Source: Sphingobacterium sp. xlx-96 (GTDB lineage Bacteria > Bacteroidota > Bacteroidia > Sphingobacteriales > Sphingobacteriaceae). From it: DNA of 64,000 bases. The translations under genes and the position numbers were made by a program. The notes below the pieces were generated by a model, which did no database searches, was not told where the DNA came from, and saw only the letters and a list, made by a program, of their open reading frames with translations. Below are positions 36,923 to 46,591 of this stretch, in pieces (the stretch's first letter is position 1; each line of letters opens with the position of its first letter). The stretch covers positions 62,001 through 126,000 of the forward strand of contig NZ_WFKM01000001.1 of assembly GCF_011007365.1 (NCBI RefSeq). The letters run 5' to 3'.

Positions 36923-39661
36923 TTATGCGAATGCTTTATTAATGATTGCCTCTTGTTGAGCGATATGTTGTTTCATATAGCCTGTAGCCGGACTTCCGCT
37001 CTCTTTCCTTGCGATTACATCAGTAAATTCAATTTCAGACCTGCGGAATTTACGGCAGTAATATGGCCATGCGCCCATGTTTTCGTTTTCTTCCTGAACC
37101 CATATGAACTCCGTAGCTTTACTATATTTCTTACGAATAGCCGACAATTGGTCTATCGGTGCAGGGTATAATTGTTCGATACGCACGATAGCAACATCAT
37201 TATGCTTATCCGATTGCTGTTTCTCCAATAAGTCGTAATATACTTTACCTGAACAGAAAAGTACACGTTTTACAGAAGCTGCTTTAACGGCATTGTCATC
37301 AATCACCTCTTGGAAGTTTACTTTTGTAAAATCTTCTAGTTTAGAAACAACCTTTGGATGACGTAATAAACTCTTAGGTGTAAATACAACCAGCGGTTTA
37401 CGGAAATCGCGGACCAATTGGCGACGTAGTAAGTGGAAGTAGTTTGCTGGTGTAGTACAGTTGGTAACGATTAAGTTATCATTTGCACACAACTCCAAGA
37501 ATCTTTCAATACGTCCGGAAGAGTGTTCTGGACCCTGTCCCTCCATACCGTGAGGTAATAGCATAACCAAACCGTTAGAACGCTTCCATTTCGTTTCGGC
37601 ACTACTTAAGTACTGATCGACAATGATCTGAGCACCATTGTAGAAATCACCAAACTGCGCTTCCCATATCGTAAGGGCTTGTGGATTTGCCGAAGCATAG
37701 CCATATTCAAAACCTAAAACACCGTATTCCGAAAGAAGGGAGTTGTATATGCTAAATTTATCGCCGCCTTTAACATTGGCCAATGGTACGTATTTCTCTT
37801 CCGAATCCTCTAATGTCAATACAGCATGACGATGCGAAAATGTACCACGTTGTACATCCTGCCCAGAGATACGGACACGCTTTCCTTCATTTAGTAAAGT
37901 CGCGTATGCCATCAATTCGCCCATCGCCCAATCGTAAGCATCTTTGTCAATCATAGAAGCACGATCTTCAAATAGCTTAGATATTTTACGGAAGAATTTC
38001 TTGTCTTTAGGCAATGTTGTAATCTGCGTAGCCAACTCTTTAAACGTTTTCGTCGAAACCTTAGTCTCTGTAGGTTGGAAGATATCCGCGCGCTTAGCTG
38101 GGCGTAAACCTTTCCACGCACCACCAAACATAGGTACCTCTTCTTCTAAGCTTTCTACTGCTTTCGAAGCATCGAGTTGAGTTTGTAGATAGTCCTTGAA
38201 TTCTTTCTCTACTTCTTTAGCATAAGAAGCCTCGATAGAACCTTCGTCTATTAGTTTTTTTGCATACACCTCTTTTGGATTAGCATGCTTTTCTATCAAT
38301 TTGTACAACAAAGGTTGTGTAAACTTAGGTTCATCAGCTTCGTTGTGTCCGTAACGACGGTAGCATAACAAATCGATGAAAACATCAGTTTTATATTTTT
38401 GACGGTATTCAACTGCTAGATTGATCGCGTAGACTACAGCCTCAGCGTCGTCCCCATTTACATGGAATACAGGTGAAGAAGTGATTTTTGCGACATCCGT
38501 ACAGTATGTACCCGAACGTGCATCTTTATAGTTTGTCGTGAAACCTACTTGGTTATTGATCACGATATGGATTGTACCGCCGGTTTTGTAACCATCCAAC
38601 TTGGACATTTGAGTTACTTCAAAAACGACCCCTTGTCCAGCGATAGCTGCATCTCCATGGATTAAAATCGGAGCGATCTTCGATGAATCGCCGTCATATT
38701 TCATGTCTATTTTTGAACGTACCATACCTTCGACAATAGGGTCTACCGTCTCAAGATGTGATGGATTGGGTGCTAGAGACAGGTGGATATGTTTACCTTT
38801 GTCTGTTGTGATATCTGATGAATAGCCTAAGTGGTATTTTACGTCACCACCAAATTGCAATTCAGGATCTTCCTCTTTGTACATCTTACCCTCGAATTCC
38901 GAAAGGATAGTTTTGTACGGTTTACCCATGATATTGGCCAATACATTAAGACGACCGCGGTGTGCCATACCGATCATAAATTCCTGTATGCCCAGATCAG
39001 CACCTTTCTCCATTACAGAATCCAGAGCCGCTATTAAACTTTCAGCACCTTCTAGAGAAAAACGCTTTTGACCCAAAAACTTTGTTCCCAAGAAGCTTTC
39101 GAAAACTACAGCTCTATTAATTTTTTGTAAAATGCGTTTCTTTTGCTCTGTCGTGTATTTGGGCATGTTACGATCCGCTTCCATACGGTCTTGCAACCAT
39201 TTTATTTTTTCCGGATTACGTATATATTTAAATTCAGCGCCTATAGAACGACAGTAAGTGTCTTCGATAAGTTGACGGATGTCACGTAGCTTAGCAGGAC
39301 CTAGGCCGATTTCAACACCTGCATTGAATACAGTGTCCATGTCAGCTTCAGAAAGACCGAAAGTCTCCAACTCTTTACCCGGATAGTATTTGCGACGTTC
39401 ACGGACCGGATTGGTGTGTGTAAACAAATGACCACGGTCTCTATAGCCGTGAATCATGTTCAATACATTAATTTCTTTCAGCGCATGCTCTGAAACATTT
39501 TCAGTGTCGATACTGACACCTTCAGCACCTTGACCAAATTCAAAACCTTCAAAAAATTTTTGCCATCCAAAATCTACCGAATTTGGATCTTGCTTGTACG
39601 CTTGATATAACCCATCGATATAGCTCGAATCGGCGTTACTCAAATATGTCAATTTATCCAT
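36923..39661 (-). CDS. sucA: 2-oxoglutarate dehydrogenase E1
   Basis: The 912-residue thiamine-diphosphate enzyme starts MDKLTYLSNADSSYIDGLYQ. It contains FMIGMAHRGRLNVLAN, HIHLSLAPNPSHLE, ILIHGDAAIAGQGVV with the ThDP-binding segment through VFIDLLCYRRYGHNEADEP, and a late GYMKQHIAQQE. It decarboxylates 2-oxoglutarate and passes succinyl to the E2 lipoyl arm in the TCA cycle. TAAATTTG on the gene strand (39699-39692) is a possible -7 element; no clear -33 element was found. Confidence 0.97.
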   Translation of the reverse strand: MDKLTYLSNADSSYIDGLYQAYKQDPNSVDFGWQKFFEGFEFGQGAEGVSIDTENVSEHALKEINVLNMIHGYRDRGHLFTHTNPVRERRKYYPGKELETFGLSEADMDTVFNAGVEIGLGPAKLRDIRQLIEDTYCRSIGAEFKYIRNPEKIKWLQDRMEADRNMPKYTTEQKKRILQKINRAVVFESFLGTKFLGQKRFSLEGAESLIAALDSVMEKGADLGIQEFMIGMAHRGRLNVLANIMGKPYKTILSEFEGKMYKEEDPELQFGGDVKYHLGYSSDITTDKGKHIHLSLAPNPSHLETVDPIVEGMVRSKIDMKYDGDSSKIAPILIHGDAAIAGQGVVFEVTQMSKLDGYKTGGTIHIVINNQVGFTTNYKDARSGTYCTDVAKITSSPVFHVNGDDAEAVVYAINLAVEYRQKYKTDVFIDLLCYRRYGHNEADEPKFTQPLLYKLIEKHANPKEVYAKKLIDEGSIEASYAKEVEKEFKDYLQTQLDASKAVESLEEEVPMFGGAWKGLRPAKRADIFQPTETKVSTKTFKELATQITTLPKDKKFFRKISKLFEDRASMIDKDAYDWAMGELMAYATLLNEGKRVRISGQDVQRGTFSHRHAVLTLEDSEEKYVPLANVKGGDKFSIYNSLLSEYGVLGFEYGYASANPQALTIWEAQFGDFYNGAQIIVDQYLSSAETKWKRSNGLVMLLPHGMEGQGPEHSSGRIERFLELCANDNLIVTNCTTPANYFHLLRRQLVRDFRKPLVVFTPKSLLRHPKVVSKLEDFTKVNFQEVIDDNAVKAASVKRVLFCSGKVYYDLLEKQQSDKHNDVAIVRIEQLYPAPIDQLSAIRKKYSKATEFIWVQEENENMGAWPYYCRKFRRSEIEFTDVIARKESGSPATGYMKQHIAQQEAIINKAFA

Positions 39662-39813
39662 TTACTTTTGATATAATCAATAAGAATTTGCCAAATTTAG
39701 GAATTAAATAGGAGTTTCGAGTATTGAAGTTTAAGTTTTTGCAGTTAAATAGTGTCAATTTTAACACTAAAAATTTAAATGGCATATTTGGATAAATAAA
39801 GCCTTGTAAGAGT

Positions 39814-41001
39814 TTAAATTACTTCCCTTAAAACGTCATTTTTCACCTTGTACCAGTCGGCTATACTTCTGTTGTTTTTAAGACTAGTTCCTTGGTTGGC
39901 CATGTGCGCCCAAAAACCATAAATCGTTGCTGGAGCATAATCAATAAGCTGTTGCTCGAACCATGCAGCACCTGCAAGCCAGTTTTCATTAAGTTCGTAG
40001 ATGAGATATAAGGCTGTTATCTCCCTCTCCTTACGTGTTAATCTACCTGTTTTATTCAATTTTAACATTAAATTGTTTACCGTTTGACTATCCGTAAGGC
40101 CTTGAGTCCATAGCGAAAGACTATTATTTTCCGAGGGTTCTTGTTTATTTTTAAAATAGCAATTAGGGTATTTTTTTAACATAAAGCGAAAATAGTCCCG
40201 CATCATTAAGCTCTCTATAAAGGCATTCATCCCCTTTTTGTTCTTCGAATTGATGTTTTTGTTCAAATAATGAAAGGTAAATGCAGGGGATAGTACCCCC
40301 AAGGCGAGGTAGGGAGATAGATCCGTATAACTTTCCATGTTTATCTCCGTGTCTTTGACCAGTCTTGTCAAAGCGTCAAAAGCAGCAGATTCACCAAATT
40401 GATCGGTGGGTTTTGTTGAACTTAGTTTAAAAGGAAAATTAGTTTTCTCAAGATGCGGAGGGGTACTCACCTTTTGTATATCCGCTACACACTCCCTCAC
40501 GAAACTCTCTTTGACAACCTTTTTACGGAATGTATTGAAATCATTGGGAATGTCTCTGATAGGGAAGGCCAGGTCTTCTTTGTGGTATAAGGTGTGGCCG
40601 ATAAAATGGCGAAGGTTACGTTTTACTTTCCATAATGACTCCTCTACAAGTTCCGAAATGGTTGTTTCTCGTTGTGCTACTTCACGATGGTGATATACCT
40701 CGTCGACATCGTATTTTTGTACCAATTGCGGGATAATCTCTTCGGGATATCCTTGATACGTCAATAAATCACCACCAAGTGATTCTAGCTTGTCTTTTAA
40801 GGAAAGTACGGTTTGGGCAATGTAATCTGCTCGGGATTTCCCGGTGTTTTGAAAACCGAATTTGTTTTCTTCATAATAACGAGGGTCGAAAATATAAACC
40901 GGAATAATAAAATCTGCTTTCAGAACAGCATTCTGGAGTACCTCATTGTCATGGGTACGAAGATCATTCCTAAACCAAACTAAAATAACCTTTTTGCTCA
41001 T
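39814..41001 (-). CDS. CRY-DASH-like photolyase/cryptochrome with an atypical C-terminal half
   Basis: The 395-residue protein starts like a DASH cryptochrome: ILVWFRNDLRTHDNEVL, FGFQNTGKSRADYIAQTV and FNTFRKKV near residue 155. TDLSPYLALGVLSPAF (~226-241) and MMRDYFRFML (~266-275) match parts of the FAD domain. After residue ~298 the usual motifs are lost. The G-x-T-G-x-P-x-V-D-A-x-M-R-x-L block reads GLTDSQTVNNLMLKL, the N-R-x-R site reads RKER, and the terminal Trp/Asn-rich FAD segment is ATIYGFWAHMANQG. It is also shorter than usual. Light-driven repair is doubtful; FAD binding may be changed or lost. Confidence 0.75.
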   Translation of the reverse strand: MSKKVILVWFRNDLRTHDNEVLQNAVLKADFIIPVYIFDPRYYEENKFGFQNTGKSRADYIAQTVLSLKDKLESLGGDLLTYQGYPEEIIPQLVQKYDVDEVYHHREVAQRETTISELVEESLWKVKRNLRHFIGHTLYHKEDLAFPIRDIPNDFNTFRKKVVKESFVRECVADIQKVSTPPHLEKTNFPFKLSSTKPTDQFGESAAFDALTRLVKDTEINMESYTDLSPYLALGVLSPAFTFHYLNKNINSKNKKGMNAFIESLMMRDYFRFMLKKYPNCYFKNKQEPSENNSLSLWTQGLTDSQTVNNLMLKLNKTGRLTRKEREITALYLIYELNENWLAGAAWFEQQLIDYAPATIYGFWAHMANQGTSLKNNRSIADWYKVKNDVLREVI

Positions 41002-41244
41002 TTACCTACCACGTACTATTATTTAGATTAATTTCAAGTGGTGTAAAGATATTACATTTAAGGTATTATGCCGTGCGAGATATTGAATATTTACAATATT
41101 TAAACAAATCATCTTTAATAAGTCAAAATGTGTTAATTTCCTACTTATTTTTTAGATAAAATGAATAAACCGTTACTTTTGCGAAAACAAATTAATGGTA
41201 AGTACACTTATTGTAGGTATGAAAGCTAAAATAAGTATAGCGTG

Positions 41245-42105
41245 ATGAATTTATTATTGTGTGGGTTGAATTCCTATCTTGGCCGTGCTGCTTTGTCTTT
41301 TTTACCTGATTCGGCGCATAAAGTTTTTGGTATAGTTAGAGATGTCGATCTTTTAAAACGAAAGATGAGCGCTGATCTCAATGTTACAATTTTTCCAGTG
41401 GATCTTATAAAAAAAGGAAAATCCTTTGATGATTTTCACATAGAATCATTGGATTTGTCTATTTATTTTGCGCAGAGAAAAAATCAAAAAGATGGACTCG
41501 GTATACAGTATGAGCTTTTGTCATTACGTAATTTTATTTTTCTTTCAAAGCGCGCAGGATGCAACCGTGTTGTATATGTAGCGAGAGCCTATGATACTGG
41601 GTGCCTGATGGCGGTCGAAGATCTCTTTCAAGAGTTGGGTGTACAGTATACTATTCTATTAAAAGATCTCGCTGTTGGAAGTGGTAGTTCTTTTGAACGG
41701 CTTATGGACGAGATGTTGAAAAACAGGTTGATCTATCTTTATTCCGAATTGGGGAATATAAAATTCAAACCTATACTGTTGTCTGATCTTTTTTCTTTTA
41801 TAAAAAAGGTGAACTGGCAAGATAGCTTTATTTGTCAATGGATCGAGTTTGGTGGTGAGCGAATTATGGATATGAATGAGCTAGTACAGTGTTATATCAC
41901 TCAACGCGGTGTTCAGATGGGTTATAGAGTGTTTTCTCTGCCCAGTAAGAAGCTTGCAGTATGGTTTAATAAATTGTTGTATGGCATAGATAGCCAGTTG
42001 TACGATGATTATCTGTTGGGGATGATTGGAGCCCAGATTACCGATAATACCCTTTGGAAGGAACAAGTAGACTTTGCAACCATACCTATAGAGCGCGGAC
42101 TATAA
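41245..42105 (+). CDS. NAD(P)-binding Rossmann-fold protein, NmrA/SDR-like, divergent
   Basis: I use the ATG at 41245 (a GTG precedes it in frame). The 286-residue protein opens MNLLLCGLNSYLGRAALSFL, a beta-alpha unit whose loop GLNSYLG resembles the G-x-x-G-x-x-G of atypical SDR proteins. CNRVVYVARAYDTGCLMAVEDLFQELGVQYTILL and DLFSFIKKV follow the NmrA/YbjT pattern. The usual Tyr-x-x-x-Lys pair is not seen, so it may be a sensor or scaffold rather than an enzyme. TACTTTTG at 41174-41181 is a possible -7 element. The substrate is unknown. Confidence 0.65.
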   Translation: MNLLLCGLNSYLGRAALSFLPDSAHKVFGIVRDVDLLKRKMSADLNVTIFPVDLIKKGKSFDDFHIESLDLSIYFAQRKNQKDGLGIQYELLSLRNFIFLSKRAGCNRVVYVARAYDTGCLMAVEDLFQELGVQYTILLKDLAVGSGSSFERLMDEMLKNRLIYLYSELGNIKFKPILLSDLFSFIKKVNWQDSFICQWIEFGGERIMDMNELVQCYITQRGVQMGYRVFSLPSKKLAVWFNKLLYGIDSQLYDDYLLGMIGAQITDNTLWKEQVDFATIPIERGL

Positions 42106-42253
42106 GACGCAATGTCAAACTGACTTTTTTCTACAAGAAACTGTTTACTATGAACATGAGGAACTTTTACGATTGTCAAAGTAATCCTGATGCTATGAAA
42201 GTTTTTTTAGCAGAAATATTCTATTATTTTTGCTATTCAACTTATAAAAAGAT

Positions 42254-44092
42254 ATGGGATACCCTAGTTTAGCGGCTTGTGTTGCCGATTTGGAACAGCA
42301 TGGACATTTAGTACGGATAAAGGAAGAAGTTGATCCATATTTGGAAATGGCCGCTATTCATATGCGTGTTTTTGATGTAGAGGGGCCAGCATTGCTATTT
42401 GAAAATGTAAAGGGATCCAAGTTCCCGGCTGTGTCCAATTTGTTCGGTACATTGGATCGATCCAAGTTCATGTTTCGGGACACGTTGACACATATCAAGA
42501 AGCTTGTAGATGTCAAGATGGATCCTTCAGCTGTACTGAGAAATCCCTTTCAGTACATTGGTTCCTCTGCAGTGGCTTTAGGTGCTTTGCCCTGGAAAAA
42601 AAAATCAAATGCTCCCATCAGCTATGGTAAAACCCAAATCAGCAAACTGCCACAGATCGTAAACTGGCCTATGGATGGTGGTGCCTTTGTGACTATGCCG
42701 CAGGTATATACCGAAGACATTGCACAGCCTGGCATTATGAAGGCCAATCTGGGAATGTACCGCATTCAACTTTCAGGCAATGATTATATTCAGGATCAAG
42801 AAATCGGGCTTCATTACCAGCTGCATCGCGGTATCGGTGTACATCAGCAAAAGGCCAATGCGTTAGGCAAGCCTTTAAAAGTGAGTATATTCGTCGGAGG
42901 TCCTCCTTCGCATCCCTTGTCGGCAGTCATGCCGTTACCAGAAGGGCTGTCAGAGATGATATTTGCCGGAGCGTTAGGTAATCGTAGGTTTAGATATTTC
43001 TATGATGATGAAGGTTTTTGTATTTCTGCCGATGCTGATTTTGTGATCACAGGTACCGTCTATCCGAACGAAAACAAACCTGAAGGTCCATTTGGTGATC
43101 ATATCGGTTACTACAGTTTGACCCATCCCTTCCCATTGATGCGCGTACATAATGTATACCATAAAAAAGACCCTATTTGGTCATTTACTGTAGTAGGGCG
43201 GCCACCACAAGAAGATACTAGTTTTGGAGCATTGATCCATGAGATTACAGGGAGTGCTATTCCTAAAGAAATAGCAGGATTAAAAGCCGTTCATGCAGTC
43301 GATCCAGCGGGTGTACATCCTTTGCTATTCGCTATCGGTCGAGAGAGTTATACCCCCTATCAGAAGGTTGATCGTCCTCAAGAGATCTTAACTATTGCCA
43401 ATCAGATCTTAGGTAAAAATCAATTGAGTCTCGCTAAATACTTATTTATTACAGCCGATGAGGACAATCCTCAGCTCGATATCCATGATATTCCAGGTTA
43501 TTTAAGCCATCTTCTTGAGCGTATAGACCCAACGCGCGATTTGCACTTTCATACCAATACTACAATAGATACATTAGATTATTCCGGTGATGGCCTGAAT
43601 GCAGGTTCTAAGGTGGTGTTTGCAGCGGCAGGATCCAAGAAACGTACGCTAATCACACAGATGCCAGCAAATATGGATTTGCCAAGACCTTTTAATAATG
43701 CCAAATTGGCTTTGCCAGGGGTGCTCATTTTGGATGGGGCCACATTCACGTCTTACGAAGAGGAACAGGCTATTTTAGCGTCTTGGTGTGAAGCTGCTAA
43801 AGAGGTAGATTTCGAGGGTATTCCGATGTTGGTCATCGCAGATGATGCAGGATTTACCGCCGATAGCATCAACAACTTTGTCTGGGTTACATTTACCAAG
43901 TCCAACCCCGCTTTCGATATTTATGGCATCCGTTCATTTACCAAGTTTAAACATTGGGGTTGCGAAGGGCCAGTTATTATCGATGCGCGCCGTAAGCCGC
44001 ACCATGCCCCAGATCTGATTAAAGACGAAACGGTAGAACGTCATATCGATCGATTGGGGGCAAAAGGAGGATCTTTGTACGGTGTTATTTAA
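42254..44092 (+). CDS. UbiD-family decarboxylase, probably for menaquinone synthesis
   Basis: The 612-residue protein begins MGYPSLAACVADLEQHGHLV and contains family blocks ALLFENVKGSKFPAVSNLFG, VSIFVGGPPSHPLSAVMPLPEG, GPFGDHIGYYS and TVVGRPPQEDT. UbiD enzymes use prenylated FMN, made by UbiX, to decarboxylate aromatic or unsaturated acids. In Bacteroidota this longer form is annotated as a menaquinone-pathway decarboxylase, consistent with ubiE earlier in the window. UbiX is not encoded nearby. TATTTTTG at 42225-42232 is a candidate -7 element 21 nt before the start. Confidence 0.88.
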   Translation: MGYPSLAACVADLEQHGHLVRIKEEVDPYLEMAAIHMRVFDVEGPALLFENVKGSKFPAVSNLFGTLDRSKFMFRDTLTHIKKLVDVKMDPSAVLRNPFQYIGSSAVALGALPWKKKSNAPISYGKTQISKLPQIVNWPMDGGAFVTMPQVYTEDIAQPGIMKANLGMYRIQLSGNDYIQDQEIGLHYQLHRGIGVHQQKANALGKPLKVSIFVGGPPSHPLSAVMPLPEGLSEMIFAGALGNRRFRYFYDDEGFCISADADFVITGTVYPNENKPEGPFGDHIGYYSLTHPFPLMRVHNVYHKKDPIWSFTVVGRPPQEDTSFGALIHEITGSAIPKEIAGLKAVHAVDPAGVHPLLFAIGRESYTPYQKVDRPQEILTIANQILGKNQLSLAKYLFITADEDNPQLDIHDIPGYLSHLLERIDPTRDLHFHTNTTIDTLDYSGDGLNAGSKVVFAAAGSKKRTLITQMPANMDLPRPFNNAKLALPGVLILDGATFTSYEEEQAILASWCEAAKEVDFEGIPMLVIADDAGFTADSINNFVWVTFTKSNPAFDIYGIRSFTKFKHWGCEGPVIIDARRKPHHAPDLIKDETVERHIDRLGAKGGSLYGVI

Positions 44093-44166
44093 TAATATGT
44101 TAAAAACTATTAAATACTAGGAGTAGCGGGTGGTTAATTGCTATCTTAGAACTGAAAATCTAAATA

Positions 44167-44502
44167 ATGAAGGTTTATTGGTTCTATTATAAGCAAATCT
44201 TTCTGGCGAATTTGGGGATATCCCTTGTGCTGAGTGTAATCCCGTTGAAAATGGAACTGGGCAATATGATGGCTGTAACGCCAGTATTTACAGTAGAGTC
44301 TACGATCGAGGGGATCAGAAAGCTACCCTTTGTTTTTGCTACCGTTGGTTTTCTTATTGCAGTAGGTGTGGATATGTTCTTTAGTAAGCACACCAACTAC
44401 CTATATTATAATCTAGGTTTTTCGAAAAGAAAGGTTGTTGCAGTCGCTTTTCTGATTAATATCATTTTCACTTTACTCTTATTCCCTCTTGTATGGATAT
44501 GA
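44167..44502 (+). CDS. Small three-helix membrane protein paired with an ABC ATPase
   Basis: The 111-residue protein is almost wholly hydrophobic, with likely membrane helices near residues 8-28 (QIFLANLGISLVLSVIP), 53-72 (LPFVFATVGFLIAVGVDMFF) and 88-110 (VVAVAFLINIIFTLLLFPLVW). It overlaps the next gene, an ABC ATPase, by 10 nt, which argues for coupled translation and a joint complex. It is much smaller than usual ABC permease subunits. I know no named family for it. Confidence 0.7.
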   Translation: MKVYWFYYKQIFLANLGISLVLSVIPLKMELGNMMAVTPVFTVESTIEGIRKLPFVFATVGFLIAVGVDMFFSKHTNYLYYNLGFSKRKVVAVAFLINIIFTLLLFPLVWI

Positions 44503-45179
44503 CAGTCGAAGGGGAGCTTTATGCCGATTCCATAGAGTTTTCCTATAACTCTAATTACCAACTGTTGAGTGGCGTATACCTTAGTTGTAAAGTGGGGGAG
44601 GTCGTAGCGCTATTAGGACGGAATGGTTGTGGTAAGACCACCTTGATGAAAATTATCTTCGGAGCTTTGCGTGCTAAAAATGCGTATATCAAATTGGATG
44701 GAGTACGGATGGAGGCCGTTTTCAAGACGAATAAAGTTTGTTACCTTCCGCAGCAGCATTATTTGCCCACCTATATTTCTGTCAGGAATGCCATTAAACT
44801 CATGATTGCAAGCGCAGAAACTGTTGAGTCGATCCAAAAGGACGAGGTAATAGCAAAAGTTCTCCATCAAAAAGTAGCCGAGCTGTCGGTGGGTGAGCAG
44901 CGTTATCTTGAATTGCTGTTGCTCATACATCAGCCAGCGACCTATTACCTATTGGATGAACCTTTCTCAGGGGTATCTCCTTATCTTAAAGAGCGGATAC
45001 AGGAAGTAATCCTCCAATACAAGCATTGCAAAGGTTTTGTGATTTCAGATCACCATTATAACTCTGTATTGGATATCAGTACGCGGATTCTATTGCTTCA
45101 AAATGGAGGATGTAGGTCTATCGAGAATAAAAAAGACCTGGAATATTTTTATGTTCCCGAAGGAACTTTTGATGATTAA
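44493..45179 (+). CDS. ABC transporter ATP-binding protein
   Basis: The 228-residue nucleotide-binding protein has Walker A LLGRNGCGKTT (K48), Q-loop CYLPQQHYLP near 84, signature LSVGEQRYLE at 131-140 (G-E instead of G-Q), Walker B YYLLDEPFSG at 151-160 and switch His in ISDHHYNSVLD. It resembles LptB/LivF-type ATPases. The only adjacent membrane partner is the 111-residue protein it overlaps, so the pair may form a minimal export, extraction or regulatory unit. The substrate is unknown. The start at 44493 is chosen; an ATG at 44499 is also possible. Confidence 0.88.
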   Translation: MDMTVEGELYADSIEFSYNSNYQLLSGVYLSCKVGEVVALLGRNGCGKTTLMKIIFGALRAKNAYIKLDGVRMEAVFKTNKVCYLPQQHYLPTYISVRNAIKLMIASAETVESIQKDEVIAKVLHQKVAELSVGEQRYLELLLLIHQPATYYLLDEPFSGVSPYLKERIQEVILQYKHCKGFVISDHHYNSVLDISTRILLLQNGGCRSIENKKDLEYFYVPEGTFDD

Positions 45180-45244
45180 AATAGGTGTAGAACGTTTTGT
45201 TTAGTAAGTTTGTGTTTCATTTTAATCTTACTCACAATCACGAT

Positions 45245-46579
45245 ATGTCATCTCTTTTAATAAAAAATGCACAGGTAGTCAACGAAGGAAAAATTGAAGC
45301 ACTGGATCTGTTTGTAAAAAACGGTCGAATCGAAAAGATAGGTAAGCAAATTGATCTGCCGGCCGATCGCGAGATCAATGCCGAAGGATTACACCTTTTA
45401 CCGGGTTTGATCGATGATCAAGTGCATTTCCGCGAACCGGGATTAACCTATAAAGCGAATATTTTTACAGAGAGTCGAGCAGCAGTAGCCGGAGGTACCA
45501 CGTCCTTTATGGAGATGCCCAATACCGTACCTAATACCCTTACCCAACGTTTATTGCAGGATAAATACGACATCGGACAAGATAGCTCGTTGGCCAATTA
45601 TTCCTTCTTTATGGGAGCAGGTAATGACAATCTGAGTGAGGTTCTTAAAACTAATCCGCGTGATGTCTGTGGTATCAAGGTATTTATGGGCTCTTCTACA
45701 GGGAATATGTTAGTCGATAATGAAATAGCCTTAGAGCAGATTTTTAAAAATGCACCGACACTAATTGCGACACACTGCGAGGATGAAGCCACGATTAAAT
45801 CAAATTTAGCACATTATAAAGAATTGTATGGTGAAGGTATCACTATTGATATGCATCCTTTGATCCGTTCGGAAGAAGCTTGTTATCTGTCCTCCTCCAA
45901 AGCCGTTGAACTTGCAAAAAAGAATAATACAAGACTCCATATTTTACACATTTCCACAGGTAAAGAAACAGCTTTGTTTACGAATAACATTCCTTTGAAA
46001 CAAAAGCGAATCACTGCCGAAGCCTGTATTCACCATCTTTGGTTTTCAGATGCGGATTACAAGACAAAGGGTAACTATATCAAATGGAATCCCGCAGTGA
46101 AAACTGCTACGGATAGAGATCAGATTTTAGCTGCAGTTTTGGATGGACATATTGATGTAATCGCTACGGATCATGCGCCACATACGATCGAAGAAAAAGA
46201 ACAACCTTATCTTCAGGCTCCTTCCGGAGGACCTTTGGTACAGCACGCATTGCAAGCACTGTTGGACCTTGTAAAACAAGAAAAGATGACGCTTGAACAA
46301 CTGGTTCAAAAGACTGCACATAATACTGCTATTTGTTTTGAAATTGAGCAGCGTGGGTTTATTCGTGAAGGTTATTGGGCAGATTTAGTTTTAGTAGATC
46401 TGAATAAGGGATACACAGTCACTAAAGACAATGTTCTTTCCAAATGTGGCTGGTCACCTTATGAAGGACATACTTTTTCTTCTAGTATCGTGCATACCCT
46501 TGTTTCCGGAAATCTGGCATACAGTGAAGGCAAGATTATTGAGGTAGGATCCGGACATCGGTTGCTGTTTAATAGGTAA
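45245..46579 (+). CDS. pyrC: Dihydroorotase
   Basis: I start at MSSLLIKNAQVVNEGKIEAL (444 residues); the frame extends 16 codons upstream. The amidohydrolase barrel shows GLIDDQVHFREPGLTYK (the metal-binding H-x-H reads Q-V-H here), GIKVFMGSSTGNMLV (carboxylated Lys), LIATHCEDEA, RLHILHIST and VIATDHAPHTIEEK. It cyclises carbamoyl aspartate to dihydroorotate in pyrimidine synthesis. The first His of the H-x-H pair appears as Gln (D-Q-V-H), a feature of some Bacteroidota members that may affect metal binding. An allantoinase-like role is a weaker alternative. Confidence 0.88.
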   Translation: MSSLLIKNAQVVNEGKIEALDLFVKNGRIEKIGKQIDLPADREINAEGLHLLPGLIDDQVHFREPGLTYKANIFTESRAAVAGGTTSFMEMPNTVPNTLTQRLLQDKYDIGQDSSLANYSFFMGAGNDNLSEVLKTNPRDVCGIKVFMGSSTGNMLVDNEIALEQIFKNAPTLIATHCEDEATIKSNLAHYKELYGEGITIDMHPLIRSEEACYLSSSKAVELAKKNNTRLHILHISTGKETALFTNNIPLKQKRITAEACIHHLWFSDADYKTKGNYIKWNPAVKTATDRDQILAAVLDGHIDVIATDHAPHTIEEKEQPYLQAPSGGPLVQHALQALLDLVKQEKMTLEQLVQKTAHNTAICFEIEQRGFIREGYWADLVLVDLNKGYTVTKDNVLSKCGWSPYEGHTFSSSIVHTLVSGNLAYSEGKIIEVGSGHRLLFNR

Positions 46580-46591
46580 AGGAGGTTATAA

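Noticed and set aside
42054-42272. 72-aa frame between the Rossmann protein and UbiD genes
   Set aside because: It overlaps the end of the first gene and the start of the second, lacks family character, and covers a probable promoter (TATTTTTG at 42225).
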